From Paralithodes platypus (taxonomy: Eukaryota; Arthropoda; Malacostraca; Decapoda; Lithodidae), in the NCBI GenBank assembly GCA_032716605.1, contig CM064505.1, positions 46,978,297 to 47,042,296 on the forward strand: a stretch of 64,000 bases of DNA, written 5' to 3'. The notes under the pieces were generated by a model that saw only the letters and a list, made by a program, of their open reading frames with translations, ran no database searches and had not been told where the DNA came from. Shown piece by piece: positions 1 to 12,929 of the stretch (positions are counted from its first letter, which is position 1; each line of letters begins with the position of its first letter). Both the position numbers and the translations under genes were made by a program.

Positions 1-612
1 CACTTCCATCTCCACCACCACAACTGCCCACTCCAGACTAGCTACCTCCATCACCACCACGACTGTAAGCACCAGACTAGCCACCTCCATCACACTCATC
101 ATCACCACCACCACAGGACCACCTCCATCACCATCGTCACCACCACCCCAGGACCACAACCACCACATATTAGCCCCCTCCATCATCACCCACAACTGTC
201 AACCACCTTATTACCCACCTCCATCACCACCACGACTATCAGCTTCATCAGACTACCCACCTCCAACACCACCACTACAGTCACCTAGCCTATACAATCA
301 CTACTGCCACCTCCACCATCACTACGACTGTCCCCATCAGACTAGTCACCACCAGCTCCACTACGACTATCACCACCACCACGCATGTCCCCATCAGACA
401 TTATACCACCATCTCCACCACTACCACGACTATTACCTCCATCAGACCACCCATCTCCATCACCACCCACCAACACCAAGAACCACAATCCACCACAATC
501 ACCAACTTTACCCTCCATCACCCACCACCACCTCCACTCACCGACAGCAGCAACCGCAATCCACCACCAACAACCACCACCACCAACAACAAACACCTCC
601 ACTACCAAGAAC
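1..612. repeat. Degenerate CCA/CAC-rich minisatellite
   Basis: The region is built from imperfect units of roughly 45-50 bp such as CCACCTCCATCACCACCACG separated by GACTG/CAGACTA segments, ending in a C-run and ACAC tract. Open frames on both strands are compositional and not taken as genes. Confidence 0.85.
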
Positions 613-774
613 CCCCCCCCCCCCCACACACACACCAACACCAACCCCCATCCCCACACTCTCACGAACAGACCACCTCTCCAATTTTTCATTTCATTTC
701 TCCGGCCTCAGTTTCCCTCTTCTCGTATCACCCTCTTGTCCACCACTTCAGCCACGGTAATAACAATACGAATC

Positions 775-992
775 TTAACCCCTTGAGGATCTAATACGGT
801 ACGCAATTTTAGATTATATTTTGGATTTTATTAGACGACTTTGTGCAATTTAGGAAGGATATCTAGGAATCAAAGGGGTAAACACTTTCTCAATTAACCC
901 TTTAGTTCCCACAAGTTCACCCTAAGCTAAATATAATCGCCAAATGATAGCAAGAACAAACTTTCAAAACGCGTCTTGATCCTCAAAAGGGT
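775..992. mobile_element. TTAA-ended MITE (TTAACCCCTTGAGGATC family)
   Basis: The left end TTAACCCCTTGAGGATC is mirrored by GATCCTCAAAAGGGT at the right. Inside are the recurring GACGATTTTGTGCA-like and AGGAAGGA..CTAGG segments of this family. There is no ORF. Confidence 0.65.
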
Positions 993-1470
993 ACCGGTAA
1001 TAAGGTATAATACCTCCACCCTTTAACCTATAGAAAGTTACAAATGCGTTTAGTTGATCCTTTGTGAAATATCAACCAAATTCCAATGGTCTATCAACTT
1101 CTCGCAATATGAAAATGTTCGTTTTGAAATACCCTTTTTTTTGTTTTTTTTTTTAAAGAGACAATGAACGGAGGAAGGAAAAACACATAAAACAAAAAGG
1201 TCCATGTGCCTAAAGGCATCCTCCGTTCATAAAATGTTTAATTACCGGTACCGGTATTGAAAATTAATGCATAATTATGTTCGAAAATGTAGACCTTACT
1301 CTAAACTCAATCACTCACTCTCAGAACTACACACACACACACACACACAATGAGAACAAACAACACACACACGCACAATCTCCTCATAGCTACCCACACA
1401 TATTCTAGGACAAATTTAATAAAGGTCCGGAGCCACTTAGCGAGGCATCCATATCCCGAGCGATGTGTTT
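993..1470. other. No gene seen
   Basis: AT-rich sequence with a T-run near 1134, several ACCGGTACCGGTA motifs, and an AC microsatellite at 1329-1349. No coding feature is supported. Confidence 0.6.
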
Positions 1471-2977
1471 TGTTTTTGTTTTTTTCTATGTGATTGAGGG
1501 AGGCAAAAGGCATAACTGCCTATAGCGAGTGCCTCCCCCATAGTTGAAAGAGTGACAGGGCCAAAATCAAGGGACGTTCGAGCCAAAATGCCTGGACACA
1601 CGGAGTTTGAAGCAATTTAAGTCATAGGAAGAGGGAAAGACTGATTCTGGGAGAGAGTTCCAGAGCTCAGATGTTGAGTAGAAGAAAGTTTGAGAGTAAC
1701 GTTTCACTCTTGGGTTGGAGAGTTGCACAGAGTAGGGGTGGGATTGAGTTGCAAGACGGGTACCACGTGCCCTACGTAAAGGAGGTGGTATGCACTGGGA
1801 TAGCTCTGAGGAACACTGATTATTATAGTAGCGATAGAATAGCGAGAGAGATGCAACATTGCGGCGGAGAGAGAGATTGCAGAGAGTTGGTGAGTGGACG
1901 GGAGTTAATGATACGAAAGGCCTTCCTTTCAACTTTGTCTAGGAGAGCGGTGTGAGAGGAACCTCCCCACATGTGAACAATACTCAATACAAGGGTGCAC
2001 TATGCCCCTGTACAGAGCAAGAAGCTGTGCAGGGGAAAAGAACCCCCTAAGGCGGTTGAGCACACCCAGCTTCTGGGAGGCTGCCTTAGCAAGACTGGTA
2101 ATATGGTCCTTCCAAATGAGAGCAGAAGAAAAAGAGACACCAAGAATATTGAGAGAAGATGAAGGGTTGATTTTTGTATTGTTGAAGAATAAGGGATAGT
2201 CCGCTGGGAGATCCTGACGGGTAGATAGATGGAGAAATTGGGTTTTGGAAGCATTAAAGTTAACAAGGTTTTCTCTGCCCCAATTGGAAATAGTATTTAG
2301 ATCAGAATTTAAGAGTTCTATGGCTTCATTACGTTTGTCGTTGAGGGATTGCTGGCTGGGGCGTTCTGAAAAACTAATGGAGTAGTGTAAGGTTGAGTCC
2401 TCTGCTATGAATGGATGGGAATTAAGGTACAGTTAAGGAGATCATTTATAAAAATTAGAAAGAGAATAGGAGATAGGACAGAGCCCTGAGGAACACCGGA
2501 GTTTATAGGGTGAGGAAGTGAACAATGGCCGTCCACAACCGCGGCTATGGAACGGCCGGAAAGGAAATTAGAGACAAAGGCACAGATGGAGGGATAGAAA
2601 CCGAAGGAGGGTAGTTTAGAAATTAAAGATTTATGCCAGACTCTATCGAAGGCTTTCGATATGTCTAGTGCAATAGAAAAAGTCTCACCGAAGTCCCGAA
2701 AGGAGGATGACCAAGAGTTAGTAAGATATGAAAGAAGATCACCAGTAGAGCGACCCTTAAGGAAGCCATACTGGCGATCTGAGCAGATTATGAGAAGAGA
2801 AATGCTTAAGAAATTTGGAAGCAAGAATAGTTTCAAAAACTTTAGAAAGACAAGAGATAAGAGCAATTGGACGATAGTTGGAGGGTTGAGAGCGGTCACC
2901 CTTCTTTGGGACAGGTTGAATGTGAGCAAACTTCCAGCATGAAGGGAAGACGTTAGAGGATAGGCAGAGACGAAAGA
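1471..2977 (-). mobile_element. Jockey-like LINE, 5'-truncated and decayed
   Basis: Minus-strand frames carry reverse-transcriptase blocks: SNYRPIALISCLSKVFE, QYGFLKGRSTGDLLSYL, ALDISKAFDRVWHKSL and NSGVPQGSVLSPILFLIFIN. Further down, after a frameshift near 2400, comes FIAEDSTLHYS where FADDST is expected, so a catalytic Asp is replaced. The C-terminal part (SELWNSLPESVF..FKLRVSRHF) ends near 1570. The 3' end is an A-rich tail (T-rich on +, 1463-1487). The 5' end stops at a TG microsatellite. Non-autonomous and dead as read. The clade call is by motif style only. Confidence 0.8.
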
Positions 2978-3064
2978 GAGTGTGTGTGTGTGTGTGTTCT
3001 TTGTTTACCGTAGGTGTTTGAGTGTATGTGTGGGCTGTGTTGCGCGCGCATGTGTGTGTAGGAT

Positions 3065-3097
<33 letters not shown>

Positions 3098-3098
3098 A
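2978..3098. repeat. TG microsatellites
   Basis: Two TG arrays (2980-2997 and 3073-3097) with interruptions border the truncated 5' end of the LINE. Confidence 0.9.
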
Positions 3099-3407
3099 GA
3101 CCATGTGTTGCTTGTTTATGTGTGTAGGCTGTGTTGTTTGTGTGTGTGACTGTGTTTGATGGAGGTGGGGGGTGGAGTGTTACAGTACTCGTGTGCATAC
3201 AGTATATAGGTCGGGATATACAGTAGTGCATTGTGTGAAATGTGGTATGTTGGTCGGCGGCCTCTCTCTCTCTCATATTGTAGGCTAACTGAAATATTGT
3301 ACCACAAACAATTATTGTAAAGAAAGGTATATTATTGTCTGCTCTCATCCACTCAATGGGGCGGCAAAGGTAGGTTATTAAGTCAAGTCAAGTCTCTCCT
3401 TGGCCAT

Positions 3408-3634
3408 AGTATACCGGTACCCTGTTCCAACCAAGTAGTCCAAAACTCTCGAACATTTATGTCAATAACTCACAAACAACTAGAATAATTAAGCTAATAT
3501 GTCTACCATTTTGGGGAAGGGTCAGCCGGGGAATAGGTGTGGAAATGTATAGCCCATTCGCTCAAGCCCTTTTCGAGTTACAGAGGTTAGGATTCACGAT
3601 TTCTAGTCAACCTATTTGGAACAGGGTATAGTTC
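3408..3634. mobile_element. MITE with TATACC...CCTGTTCCAA ends
   Basis: The left end TATACC(GGTA)CCCTGTTCCAA is mirrored by TTGGAACAGGGTATA at the right. The interior contains TTTCGAGTTACAGAGGTTAGG, shared in altered form with 35829-36030, 11733-11934 and 50020-50240. A TA target would fit a Tc1/mariner origin, but that is inference. Confidence 0.65.
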
Positions 3635-3669
3635 TGAAGTCTGGTTTTGTACTCACTTGTTACCATATT

Positions 3670-3830
3670 GTTGCAGGCTCGCTATCGCTCGTCCAGAAAA
3701 AATATCGACACGTAAATGGGGTGAAGCATATTTTGATCACCAAACTAATGGGGTGAAACAACTGAAAACCTCCAAACTAATGGGGAAAAAATAGGGTAGG
3801 TCCAAAAAGATCTCCCCCTCGAACCAATTA
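3670..3830 (-). mobile_element. Partial TTAA-family MITE (GGCTCGCTATCGCTCG core)
   Basis: Contains GGCTCGCTATCGCTCG, CGACACGTAAATGGGGTGAA and repeated CAAACTAATGGGG, the right-hand half of the family seen complete at 33805-34164. The ends are degraded. Confidence 0.6.
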
Positions 3831-6361
3831 GGGTTACGTTGATACACTTGACGTAGTTGATTGCACCAGGTACCGGTATATAACATGGACTTGATTATTC
3901 CGCCCAATCTGTCTCTTTTTGGGGGGAAAGTAAATTAAGTTCGCGCTATCTGTCTTCCTGAGATTTATTACCTAGAGATGGGAATTAGCTTAACTGTTAC
4001 ACTGTGCGTTGATTTACCTGTGTTTGATAGCTTAACTGTAGGTTATACGAAGCTTACTGTAACAAGAAAACTACCGGTACCGGTACCGTGTATTATTAGT
4101 GGATGAGTAAGATATAGGAAATCTATGGCAACAATAAAAAAATAATAAAAGACAAAACAAATCTGAACTGTTTATATACCTGCACCAACAAGCCTACCAA
4201 TAAACACATTAGGTACCGTAAGTATAACAGAGCCAAAATACAGCTTCAAAATAACCGCCAGTATAAACCTCCGCACTGACTATATAGAACGTAACCGGTA
4301 CTAAAAACGGTCAAAAGTGCAACTAAACTCCCTACTAACTTTATCATGGGTATCTTTTATTATGTGCTGCTCGCTGCCTCGTAAAGGTCGAATGTTTATA
4401 ACTACCTTTTTGGCAGTCACACGCGTGCTCTTTCCAGTACCGTAACCTTTCTCAGTAACTCTGGTTTGGTATCTAAAGGCACAGGGTTAAGGGTTGTATA
4501 CATTTTTTGGAATTATGTTACCGGTATCTATAGTAACCCATATTGTTTCTAATAACCTACCAAAGCAAATAATTCCAGAAACGTTGCCAGCAAATTATTG
4601 GCCATCGAACAAACGATTCCAGAAACGTTGCCAGAAAAACGCCGTCCATCGAATATTGACGATAAAAGCTCTGGTTTGATGCACCCTTTATGCCACCCAT
4701 ATTTTTTATTCGGCAATTTTCTAACTTTGATTCAAACTAGATATATTTCACGGTTCAAAATCCACTGGTACCGGCAACTACGGTAATAAAGTTTTATGGG
4801 TACGGGTACCGGTAAAAACCGTAAAATAAATATAGAAGCACTGCATATTGTAATACTTGATAGGCTACCGATAGACTATTTAATATTTCACTGCAGGATT
4901 AAGTAAATTTCTAGGGATTAATGCGGTCCAGGGAACAATTCATTTAAATTACGACGCCAGTACTCGTCAGAATTATAGGTGTAATATATACCGTACCGTA
5001 CAGTAGCTGGCAATATGTATTTTATTGATATTTGCAGCATTGTATAATATTATGTAGTTGTAGATGTAGACTGTCTGAGGATTTTCATACACGAGAATAA
5101 AATTAAAAACATAAAACAAAAAGAGGTTCGGTAACTATAAGAACGTGAGTGCTCTATCAGGCATACACATTTGAGCAAGGGTCAACTAAATATATTTGAA
5201 CTAGGTTGAATGATAGTTTGGGTCGAACAGCCCAACTGGACCAAATAATTGATTTAGGCTGAGTTGTCATATTGGTTCAGTTGGTTGTATTGGGGCGAGT
5301 GGTACACTTTTCGGTAAAAAAATAAAAATAAATAATAATCCTGGCCAAATGTCGATTCCTCCTATATTACAGGCTCGCAATCGCTCGCGGGGCCAACGTC
5401 TGAAAAACTCAAAACTAATGGGGATAAACATGAGGGAGAATGGGGTCCAGATATCACCTTCCAAGTGGTTCGCTATCGCTCGCCACGAAAAAACCGACCC
5501 CTAAACAAGTTAAGACATTAATCACACCAACCTCCTCTTCCTTAATTGTTCGGCCTCCCCGTTAATTACCTCTTAATTATCACGAGTCTCACATACTTTC
5601 ATCACGCCCTCCTTTATTAACTCGTATATTTAGCTGGGAAGAATTATTCATTACTGAGCAACGTGATACGCTAATTAGGGTTAAATTAATTTTGAATATC
5701 TTCTTAGCTTAACCCATTCTGTACCGGCGACGTCTTTTTCGCTTATATTTTACCTATAATTAGACGTCTTTGTGCAGTTTAGAGAGGATTTGTGGTAGTA
5801 AATCGGATGTCATAGATGTCTGGCAATAAGTAGATAGATAAAATACGGATGTCAAGATTTCTGCATACAGGGGATATGAATGTGGATGTCAGACTACTAG
5901 GCTATATCCTCACGGATGCAGATTTTTAAAATATGGTAATAGGTAATAGATAATTATATAATTTTATTTTATTATTCAATCGCTGTAGAGCACCAGTAAT
6001 TTCCTAAAGGCAGCTATGTTTGTCACAAAGGACTAAAGGAGTCAGACTGCATAATCGCAACTTCATTATCTATGCTGTTGTTGTTTTTGTACTTTAGGGG
6101 AAGGAGCAACTATTGGTCGTTAATAAACTTCAGACAGAACATGTAATTTTACATTACGGTACAAAGATTTTCAGCCACACATCTTTAGCAAAGTTGTGTG
6201 TTACCAGGAATCCAGGATGCGAGACGCAGACGTAGGCCTACAGTGAGTGAGGCTAGGCCTACCGAGTATAATATTGTAGATAAATATAATTAATAAAATA
6301 AATATAAAATGAAAACATATTAATCCAATATCCCAAATAAATTATATAGGCTAGCCTACAC

Positions 6362-6364
<3 letters not shown>
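3831..6364. other. AT-rich non-coding stretch with MITE fragments
   Basis: No gene is supported. ACCGGTACCGGT-type motifs are frequent (3868, 4074, 4785, 4800). 4490-4690 resembles the CACACGAG-ended MITE family (GTTGCCAG..AACG..AAAAGCTCT). 5365-5500 holds two GGTTCGCTATCGCTCGCC-type cores, and 5704-5830 a half copy of the GGCGACGTCTTTTTC MITE. Confidence 0.5.

Positions 6365-6417
<53 letters not shown>
6365..6417. repeat. AG microsatellite
   Basis: An uninterrupted GA array of about 53 bp. Confidence 0.95.
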
Positions 6418-6419
<2 letters not shown>

Positions 6420-7149
6420 CAGAAGCAAAGAAGGCAAAAGAAAAGGGCAGACAAAGAAGCTGATAATCTGGTAACTAAAGCCGGATACAGGAAAGGCAAC
6501 AGACAAGTGGACAGTCAGCCAGCGTAAAGGTAAGCCAGTTATGTTATCTACTCCACGCACATCATGGAAAAGTTAACTGCTCGACCCCCGTGTTCAGACA
6601 AAGTTCTTCAAGTCAGCCAAGAGATGCGGTGGCAGTGAAAAAGTTAACCGTATGCCAAGGGGAAAAATGAAAAGGCTTAGGCAGTGGTGGTTGGATGATG
6701 CACACACAAAGTAGAGATAACGTTTTTTAAAGTTTGTTTCTTTGTGTATGTCCGTGTGACTCACTCTGGCAAACGAGAGAATTTACCAGTCTCAAAACTA
6801 ACTCCCTTGTTTTCAGTCATAATTATTAGATATACCGTATACAGTTCAAATTATGATTCATCGTTCCCAATATATATTGGGTATTACTGATTTTTAGCAC
6901 AAACAGTTGCCTCATATATCTTTTTATGCCTATTAGATCCGGTGGAGCATATACATCATTGTTATATATGCCATTAAGAGCAGAAATGTATTATAAGGGA
7001 GATATATAAGAAAACAAAAATACTCTCCCTATGTACGGCACTGCCACTCCCCATCATCAGCTGTTCGTCTACAGTAGACATTGTGCCGTCTATAGGAGAT
7101 TTTGACATATTTACAGTAGGTAGACATGTTACTGTCTTTCTTATTATTT
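6418..7149. other. No gene seen
   Basis: Mixed, mostly AT-rich sequence without a convincing ORF, RNA gene or repeat family. Confidence 0.5.
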
Positions 7150-8817
7150 TACCGAGGGATGAAGCAATTTAATATTTTTAGAAAAAAGTTGGTCTTATAA
7201 TTAAGTACCGGTACCAAAATTAGTTTTTTGTCCCCTACTGACAAAATAAATGAGAATTTCAATAAGTCCTGGGGGGGGGGGGGGGGGGGCCCCCCCCCCT
7301 CATGGAATCCTGTCTCCCACGGCAAACTTTTATTGTCATATATAGCCTAGGCTAGCTTACTTTTGTTATTTTTTTATCTTTAACCCCACATTTTCCTTGA
7401 TCTTCATAGTCCTCTCCACTAGTGGGGCTGTTTTTTAGATAGTTGGAAAATGGGTAAATACTAATTTCTGCTCCAAATCTTTATAATACATTAGGGTAAA
7501 ACGCCGATGAAAGTACCGTCGGTCAATAAAAATGCCGATTTTCATTTGCACATTACGCATATAAAAACTTTCTGTATATAACTTTCATTGGTATATTCAT
7601 AAAGAGCACACTCTAAGCTATTCATAAGTCACTTAAAACACTAAAATCGGCTTACGGTAGCCATGTAATAACATGATGAACCTTCGTGAAAGTGGCGCAA
7701 AACGGCGAATTTATTGGTGGATGGTGGAAAGTTATGGGTTACCGGATGTTGGTACTACCTATCTAACATTGGTAATTTAATTCATATCTTTCTTATACCC
7801 CCTACATATGATTCGGAAAGCCTTCAGCTTTGCATATATATGCATATTTTGTACCTAGGTCACATAATAATATACTTAATTCGAATACTTACCAAAGTCG
7901 ATGTTAGGCCATCAGAATTGTCTCAATATTAGCCTATTTTCACCAATTTAAGCAGCTCCTCGTTGTCATACACAACGTTCAGTTATTCACAATTGTAAAT
8001 CATGTGTGGAAATGCTGATACTAAAGCTACATTCTCCATATTTTAGCCTGAAATATGACGAGAAACCGAAAATCCGCCATTTTTCTTCACTGAATGAGTA
8101 AGACTGGCCTTAGTTCTTAATCCATTACACTAATCTTCAATTATATACGAAAACTACATAAAAGCATGTCAATAAATAAATGTAACCCATATTTATTACA
8201 CAATTTGCGATTTATAGCCATTATTTGCAAGGTAATTACAAAAAATTACCATTAGACATCGTAGTTCAGAAAATGGCTTTGGCTTCAACTTGATACACTT
8301 ATGGTGACCATATCTTACTTTGAAATATATAGAATATAGGCCTATGTCTGAAGGACAAAAACACACATAACCAAAAATACTGACTAAAATCGCTGTTCGT
8401 GCTAAAAGTCAGGTTACCTGACTTTTAGCACCAACAGAGATTTTAAAAAGGATTTTTATTTGTGTTTATTCCTTCAGATATAGCCTAGTCTTGTATTAGC
8501 CTATAATATTGATTTGGAGCAGAAATTAGTATTTACCCATTTTCCTACAATCTAAAAACTCAGCCCCCACTAGTGGGGATGGCTATGAAGAACAAGGAAA
8601 ATGTGGGATTACAGAGACATAGCCTAAGCAAAAGTAAGCTAGGCCTATACAGATATGTGACAATAACTGTTTGCTTTGCCGTGGGGTACAGGATCTATTT
8701 TGTCAGTAGGCTAGGGGGCAAACAATTTGTTTTAGTATTTATTATGAGATGACCACAACAAAATTCTCAACGTATTAGACTATATAGGCCTAGCCTATTG
8801 TTTCAACCCTCGGTATG
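7150..8817. mobile_element. Foldback element with long inverted terminal arms
   Basis: The left arm (about 7150-7490) pairs with the right arm (about 8505-8817). Shared segments include ACCGAGGG(A/T)TGAA at the outer ends, CTACTGACAAAATA, CCACGGCAAA, CCACATTTTCCTTG, CCACTAGTGGGG, and TACTAATTTCTGCTCCAAAT at the inner ends. The interior (about 1 kb) has no transposase ORF, so this is a non-autonomous TIR or foldback transposon. A G20/C9 homopolymer junction interrupts the left arm. Confidence 0.8.
7272..7300. repeat. G-run directly followed by C-run
   Basis: About 19-20 G are followed without spacer by 9-10 C inside the left arm of the foldback element. No counterpart occurs in the right arm, so it is a later insertion or expansion, or an assembly artefact. 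Confidence 0.85.
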
Positions 8818-8870
8818 AAAGGCAATAATAACATAATTATCTGCCTACTGTAAAACAGTTATATTTATAT

Positions 8871-8955
8871 ATACCGGTATATATATATATATAGCCTATA
8901 TATATATATATAGCATATATATATATATATAGCCTATATATATATATATATATTA
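8871..8955. repeat. AT array with TAGCCTATA interruptions
   Basis: AT dinucleotides are broken regularly by ACCGGT, GCC and GC, giving several self-complementary segments. Confidence 0.85.
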
Positions 8956-9716
8956 CACCACGGCAGGGGTGGAACTGAAGCGAGGCAGCTATTTGAGCTA
9001 AAAAGTGTGGCCGCGAGTTGAGCCCGGGGCGAGGGGCCCCGCGTGGCAAGGAAGGGCTCCAGGCGTCGCAAGAATACTTAATTATCTCAGGTAGCCTGTA
9101 CTCTCATCAACAATAAAATAAAATAAATATGAATCATCATTGTGCGACCTATGATAAACGGTAAAATTCTAGTTTCACGTACACAGCGACAAAAGGGAGG
9201 CGCCGTTGTAAAGGCATAGCTTCCCGACCAACTATGGAGATCAGGGAAATTGCTGGGTAAAAGACGTAATATAATGATAATAAACTACATTAACGACATT
9301 AGCCTAACCTAACAACCTTACCTAACCTAACCTAGTATTATGTAATAGCTATGGTGCCGCATATGGGGAGATTTTTTTCTTTTTTTTACAGTAGGTATAA
9401 TTCCTTATAATGCATTTCCGCCGCTTTGGACATATATAGGAATTAAGTATGGTATACGACAACTCTAAAGTAGCCATAGAAATGTATGAGTATGCTGTGA
9501 AAGCGAAACTAGAATTAAACCTGATAAACTGCATTAATCACACAAGAAAACATAAACATTATTCATAGGGCTAACAAAACGGCAACACAGGGCACCACCA
9601 CGGCTCACTCGTGGGAAACAAAAGACAGAGACTAGCCTCGCCTCAGTCCCTTGCACTTGTAACTCACTCACAAATGACATAGGCCTACTGTAGGCTACGC
9701 TCATTTGGGAGTGACT
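8956..9716. other. No gene seen
   Basis: Holds a short GC-rich patch near 9000-9060 and otherwise AT-rich sequence. No feature is supported. Confidence 0.5.
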
Positions 9717-9927
<211 letters not shown>

Positions 9928-10228
9928 GCATTTGTGTATGGGTGTGTGGCTGTGTGTACGTGTTCCAGCATGTGTTGGGGGGTCCAGGGGAGGGAGAGTC
10001 TGGACTCTGGAGACTTAGCCTAGATGGGTAGATATAATTAGATCAATACTTCAATAGACATAGGCCTATAGAGATATTGACATCATAGCCTAATACACAT
10101 CCTGTGTGGAAATTATTAATATCCACAAACGGGAACCACCCCCTAAAATAATCTTAAGCCCGGCATAGGCTATTAGCCTAATGGTGGCTGGATTTTTTTT
10201 AACAAGATGTAGGCTAAAGTAGCCTAGC

Positions 10229-10541
10229 CGTAGCCGGTATCACACGAACGCTTTTTCCCTCGACATTTAGGCCTATCAATACAGTAATACTGGTCTGGCA
10301 GGTTATGAGGTCAACATTTAAAATATTTAGCCTATAGGCTATTATAGTATGTCACCTAAGTTCAATCATCTGTCTAGTTTCCGATACCAGACCAAATAAT
10401 ATTATTTTTATTAATCTCACCACCACACCCCCAATGAAATTAATTAAAGTATATATGATCCAAACCAGAAATGTTGCCATACAAATGTTGATTATCGAAT
10501 GTTGGCTATAAAAGCTCTCGTGTGATAGGCTACCGGCTTTA
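10229..10541. mobile_element. MITE with CCGGTATCACACGA ends
   Basis: The left AGCCGGTATCACACGA is mirrored by TCGTGTGATAGGCTACCGGCT. The internal GTCTAGTTTCCGATACCAG is shared with 26875-27092 and 28012-28164. Confidence 0.7.
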
Positions 10542-11732
10542 CAAGTAAAATTACATACTGTAGCTACACATTACAGATTTAGCCTATCGTGCACTTACCA
10601 TGAACCGAACTGTGTTGAACCATGAGCAACACGAACAGAGGCAGAGTGTATCTTACAACCATTGTTTCCTGGGACACACAGCCACAGGAAACAAACTTCA
10701 CTGTTGGTACCGGTACCGTATAACGTGTTGGGTATTGACACCTTTATTAATTCCAGTCTAGCGTTTGCAACACGTGGCCCTAGCAGCAAGCTTCTGCAGC
10801 ATACAAGCAAGGTGCAATATTACTGTGTGTAGGCCTATAGTATTAGGGCACCATGTATGTGTTGGATCATTTGGATGTTATTTGAAATAGCCTAGGCCTA
10901 TGAAATTTTTAACTCGATCACTGTAGGCCTATTTCTGAAATTTCAAAGTTGGCTATTACAACAAGTTTTTAAATATAATCGAAACGATAACTTCCACTCA
11001 AGGACTATGAATAGTGCACTGTACAATAAGTATTCCGTGTCAAAACCAGCTGAAACAGCAGCGTATCGGTATTGGATTAAAAGGGCTTGGGAGAGAGCCC
11101 ACACGACACTACACCCTTCTCCACTGGCTTCGGGGAGCACACTGACTCGAGGAGTCGAGGGTCGGAGGGAGTGACTCCAGTGTCCCAGGCATGAGATGAT
11201 GAGGCATCCCTCCCTCACCCTGTCTACTCTCACTGTACTGATCATGTGAATGATCTGATGCTGCCAGCCTGCCTGTGTGACGGGCTGCGAGTCAGAGTCG
11301 TGACTATTAATTATACTATGCTGTTATAGCATTCGCAGTTCCGACGATTTGTAACTTTAAGGACAAATTATTATAGTGTTGGAAGACTTAAAAATTTAAC
11401 GGTGATGCTACATGCCATCTGTCTCGGTTATCCTGCTTTAAATTAAACAAATAATCCTTAAATTGTTAGCATAAATTACAATTAATACACACATTTGGTG
11501 ACAGGTCAGTGTATATAGTTCCGACGCGTTGTTGTGGAGAAAACTGTATAAGGGTACGCTAGATGAATAGATTCCACGAATTGGTCTGGAATTATCTATT
11601 ATAAAACAATTTGACAATAAGGATAGTAACTGAATTCATGGGCCGAAATCTAACACTAAGTATATAATCAACACAAATATTGTCCAGGGTTAATTAAAGG
11701 AATCTCAAAGTGGAAAAGCTGCACTACAGTAC
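10542..11732. other. No gene seen
   Basis: AT-rich with many TAGGCCTA motifs and a GC-richer patch at 11095-11300. No supported coding region. Confidence 0.5.
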
Positions 11733-11934
11733 GTTCATTCTAGGTTGGGCAGAAATCGTAACCTCTAACCTCTGTAACTCAAAAAGGGCTTTAGCAAATG
11801 AGCTGTCAATTTCCACACCTATTCCCTAGCCAAGTCTTGCCCTATGTGGTAAAAATATTAGCTCGATTACTCTAGTCTTTTTTTTAGTTATGAGAGATTA
11901 TATGTTACCATTTCTGTCCAGCCTAGAATGAACA
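11733..11934. mobile_element. MITE with CATTCTAGGTTGGGCAGAAA ends
   Basis: The left TTCATTCTAGG..GGGCAGAAAT is mirrored by ATTTCTGTCCAGCCTAGAATGAA. The interior has CTGTAACTCAAAA, shared with 3408-3634 in the opposite orientation. Confidence 0.65.
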
Positions 11935-12097
11935 GACTATATAATTATAGGCTACAGGCTTCTCCAGATTGGATTTTACCAGTCGTTTAGATAATTCCTT
12001 CCGTTTTACCTACTAGACAAACAAGCACAATGCATGTTGTTCGCAAAATACTACTGTATATATATTTGCAAGAAATTTGTACTCGGTCTGTCTAAAT

Positions 12098-12486
12098 TAA
12101 GGGAAGATGGGTCGTTTTTCTAGTCCCCCTTCTTCCTCATATTTAGCCCTATTAGTTTTCATATTTTAAGACGTTCGACCCACTAGTTTGCCGATTTTAA
12201 GACCTTTCACCCCATTTTGTTGTCAATATTATGACTTTTCGTGTCATGTACTAAGTAGGTGTCGATTTTTTCCTGGCAAGCGATAGCGAGCGGGCTGTGA
12301 GCCTGTAATTTAAGAGGAACCAGCCTTTGGCCTAGACATTTTCTATCGAAAAATGTACAAATTTATCTTGAAGGGGGGTCTTGGGCAGTCGTTTTTTAAG
12401 CTGGATGGAGGTCTAGGGAGGAAACTAAAAAAATAATAAAGATAGCCTACATGAATGAGCAAATAAATACGCCCATCCCCCCTTAA
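12098..12486 (+). mobile_element. TTAA MITE, GGCGAGCGATAGCGAGCC family
   Basis: Starts TTAAGGGAAG and ends CCCCCCTTAA. Contains the family blocks TTTAGCCC.ATTAGTTTT, AGACGTTCG, GTGTCGATTTTTTCCTGGC, GCGATAGCGAGC and AAATGTACAAATTTATCTTG. No ORF. Confidence 0.75.
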
Positions 12487-12683
12487 ATGATTCAATGGTG
12501 TTTAATCGTAGGTATATATTACAGGCATACACTCACAAAACGTTGAAACAAATATCTTACTTCTTTAAATAATTACTGTGATTATCTTATATCAAAATAA
12601 AAACATTATACACATGTTGAACACAAATATATAGGCTACCCGTAATGGGCTAATAATATAGTGTGTATAAGACTAAGTTCTAT

Positions 12684-12896
12684 TTAACCCCTTCTGTACA
12701 GGAGACATCTTTTTCATCATATTCTAGCTACATTTAGATGATTTTATTCAGTTTCAAAAGGGCCTCAAGCAAGTAACTGGTGTCGAACTATCTCACTTAA
12801 CGCTTTTCACCACCGTAGATCCTTTATAAACTGCACATGATCGTCTAAATATAGCTCGAAAAATATTAAAAAGACGTCGCCGGTACAGAAGGAGTA
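12684..12896. mobile_element. TTAACCCCTTCTGTAC-ended MITE
   Basis: The left end TTAACCCCTTCTGTACAGG..GACATCTTTTTC is mirrored by AAAAAGACGTCGCCGGTACAGAAGG. The two arms also share TAGATGATTTT / ATCGTCTAAATATAGCT. Foldback, non-coding. Confidence 0.75.
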
Positions 12897-12929
12897 TATA
12901 TATGCTGATATAGGCTAATTATCTTTCTT

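Noticed and set aside
385..786. Pro/His/Thr-rich 133-codon frame
   Set aside because: It follows the CCA minisatellite composition, and the opposite strand is also open. No domain is seen.
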